Part shown: in pieces, positions 4,880 through 5,938 of the stretch
How positions within the stretch are numbered: the stretch's first letter is position 1
Layout of the letters: the number at the start of each line of letters is the position of its first letter
NCBI GenBank assembly: GCA_900756035.1
Contig: CAAEIR010000100.1
Span: forward strand, 1 to 5,938
Direction: 5' to 3'
Origin: an uncultured Anaerostipes sp.
GTDB lineage: Bacteria; Bacillota; Clostridia; Lachnospirales; Lachnospiraceae
DNA length: 5,938 nucleotides
The notes under the pieces: model-generated
Told to the model about the DNA's origin: nothing
Databases searched by the model: none
What the model saw: the letters and a program-made list of their open reading frames with translations, nothing else
Position numbers and translations under genes: made by a program

Positions 4880-5938
4880 ATGCCAGAAAAAATTATACAG
4901 CGTAAATGCTTTGTCATAAATACCGCTTACATTCTTATTGCTGCCATGCTTGTGCTGCTGACTATTTTAACCGCAGGATTGCTTATGCCTTTTTGGATTG
5001 CTCTCTTTCTTTCCGCTATATTACAGCCGATTACCAGATTGTTAAGCGGAAAACTGGGACTAAAAAAGAAAGGATTATCAACGATCGTACTATTCCTATT
5101 TTATCTGCTGCTGTTTTGTATCCTTATCTTTGGTATAGCAGAAGTTACAAATTTGTTTGGAGATCTATTTCAAAGTTTCCCCGACTATTATAAAGATACT
5201 ATCGTGCCCGCTCTTGGCTCTCTGGGTAACTCCATTGAGCAGATATTCTCCATTATTCCTAATGAATTCCGCCCGGATATGGCAGAGCTGCAAATAAGTA
5301 TAATGACATGGATAGAAAAGATCGTATCTGCAATTTCACAATATGGACTTACCTTTGCAGGCAATGTGATTAGTGGGTTTACTTCCAGCATTTTGTCTGT
5401 TTTAATGACCATATTACTTTCGTATTTTATCACTGTTCAGTATGATACAGTCGTTGCTTTCTTGAAATGCCAGCTGCCTGATAAAATTCGTACATTTGGT
5501 GCAGACATCAAACCCTTATTAAAAAACTCTGTAGTGAAATATCTCAAGGCAACATTAATCCTGATGTTCATTACATTCATTGAACTGGCAGTAGGGCTTA
5601 CTATCATAAAAGGAAGCAATCCCATTGGAATGGCTCTGGGAATTGCAATATTTGATGCACTGCCTGTTTTCGGTACCGGCGGCATTATGATACCTTGGAT
5701 AATTATTGAGCTGTTAAGCGGAAACTATGCTCTGGCCGGTGGATTGCTTATACTCTACATCATAATTACTATCATGCGTAATATATTAGAGCCGAAAATT
5801 TTAGGATCACAACTTGGTATTAACCCTATTGTGGTACTTCTTGCCGTTTTAATCGGCGGCAGGCTCCTGGGAGTTTTGGGAATGATTTTCTTCCCGATTA
5901 CCGCTTATGTTTTGACGGTACTCCATGATGCCGGTAAA
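4880..5938 (+). CDS. AI-2E/YtvI-family transporter-like membrane protein (runs off right edge)
   Basis: An open frame of 353 codons runs from the ATG at 4880 to the last base without a stop. It belongs to the AI-2E family transporters (PF01594, COG0628), cytoplasmic-membrane proteins with about eight spans that include PerM, TqsA and the sporulation protein YtvI. Diagnostic segments are FDALPVFGTGGIMIPW (258-273), ILEPKILGSQLGINP (302-316) and GVLGMIFFP (331-339). The N-terminal pair of spans (about 14-34 and 37-50) and the soluble loop between about residues 92 and 160 also fit. Members are about 340-390 residues, so the protein is almost complete and the stop should lie within a few tens of codons outside the window. 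Despite the family name, few members have been shown to move autoinducer-2; others act in Na+/H+ exchange or sporulation. The YtvI-like form suits a spore-forming Firmicute. It is separated from the upstream genes by a hairpin, so co-regulation with the MarR cluster is uncertain. Confidence 0.92.
   Translation, partial: MPEKIIQRKCFVINTAYILIAAMLVLLTILTAGLLMPFWIALFLSAILQPITRLLSGKLGLKKKGLSTIVLFLFYLLLFCILIFGIAEVTNLFGDLFQSFPDYYKDTIVPALGSLGNSIEQIFSIIPNEFRPDMAELQISIMTWIEKIVSAISQYGLTFAGNVISGFTSSILSVLMTILLSYFITVQYDTVVAFLKCQLPDKIRTFGADIKPLLKNSVVKYLKATLILMFITFIELAVGLTIIKGSNPIGMALGIAIFDALPVFGTGGIMIPWIIIELLSGNYALAGGLLILYIIITIMRNILEPKILGSQLGINPIVVLLAVLIGGRLLGVLGMIFFPITAYVLTVLHDAGK

Noticed and set aside
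4906..5685. Several short open frames (4906-5193 plus; 5188-5433 and 5437-5685 minus) in the right part
   Set aside because: They are shadows of the AI-2E family gene, whose frame from 4880 stays open to the window edge and carries clear family motifs.

Overview
The window looks like chromosomal or integrated accessory DNA from a low-to-moderate GC Gram-positive bacterium, most likely a gut Clostridia (Lachnospiraceae/Oscillospiraceae type). The evidence is the strong GGAGG-type ribosome binding sites before nearly every gene, the consensus TTGACA/CATAAT promoter, and the families present: Cys-rich KTR protein, cytidylate-kinase-like protein, MATE exporter and a YtvI/AI-2E-type membrane protein. 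The genus assignment is inference; no marker gene is present.

Left edge (1-608): the C-terminal part of an unrecognised polytopic membrane protein (1-510, beginning outside the window), visibly richer in G+C than what follows. Back to back with it, on the minus strand, is a 28-codon remnant of a phage Gp37/Gp68 (DUF5131) three-cysteine protein. It keeps its ribosome binding site and its CX6CX2C motif and then stops, so 511-524 looks like a recombination or deletion scar.

Centre (742-4061): a regulated gene cluster on the plus strand. A near-consensus promoter carries two copies of a palindromic operator, one between the -35 and -10 boxes and one just downstream of the -10. The genes in order are a MarR-family regulator, a small zinc-ribbon-like Cys-rich KTR protein (4-base overlap), a hairpin terminator that overlaps the KTR stop codon, a cytidylate-kinase-like P-loop protein, a MATE efflux transporter (4-base overlap with the kinase) and a GNAT acetyltransferase (14-base gap). 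The MarR-MATE pairing resembles autoregulated multidrug efflux operons such as mepRA. Here the exporter is translationally coupled to a small nucleotide-kinase-like enzyme and followed by an acetyltransferase, so the cluster may both modify and export toxic compounds. That functional reading is inference.

Right part (4057-5938): a perfect 19-bp tandem duplication that begins inside the GNAT stop region leads into a peptidylarginine/agmatine-deiminase-family gene. Only both ends of this gene survive: the WVRD active-site aspartate and the HCRT catalytic cysteine are kept, while the middle with the catalytic His-x-Asp is missing. A 12-bp-stem hairpin follows. The last gene is an AI-2E/YtvI-family membrane protein that is open to the right edge at codon 353 and is therefore nearly but not certainly complete.

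I did not find RNA genes, CRISPR arrays, insertion sequences or an origin.
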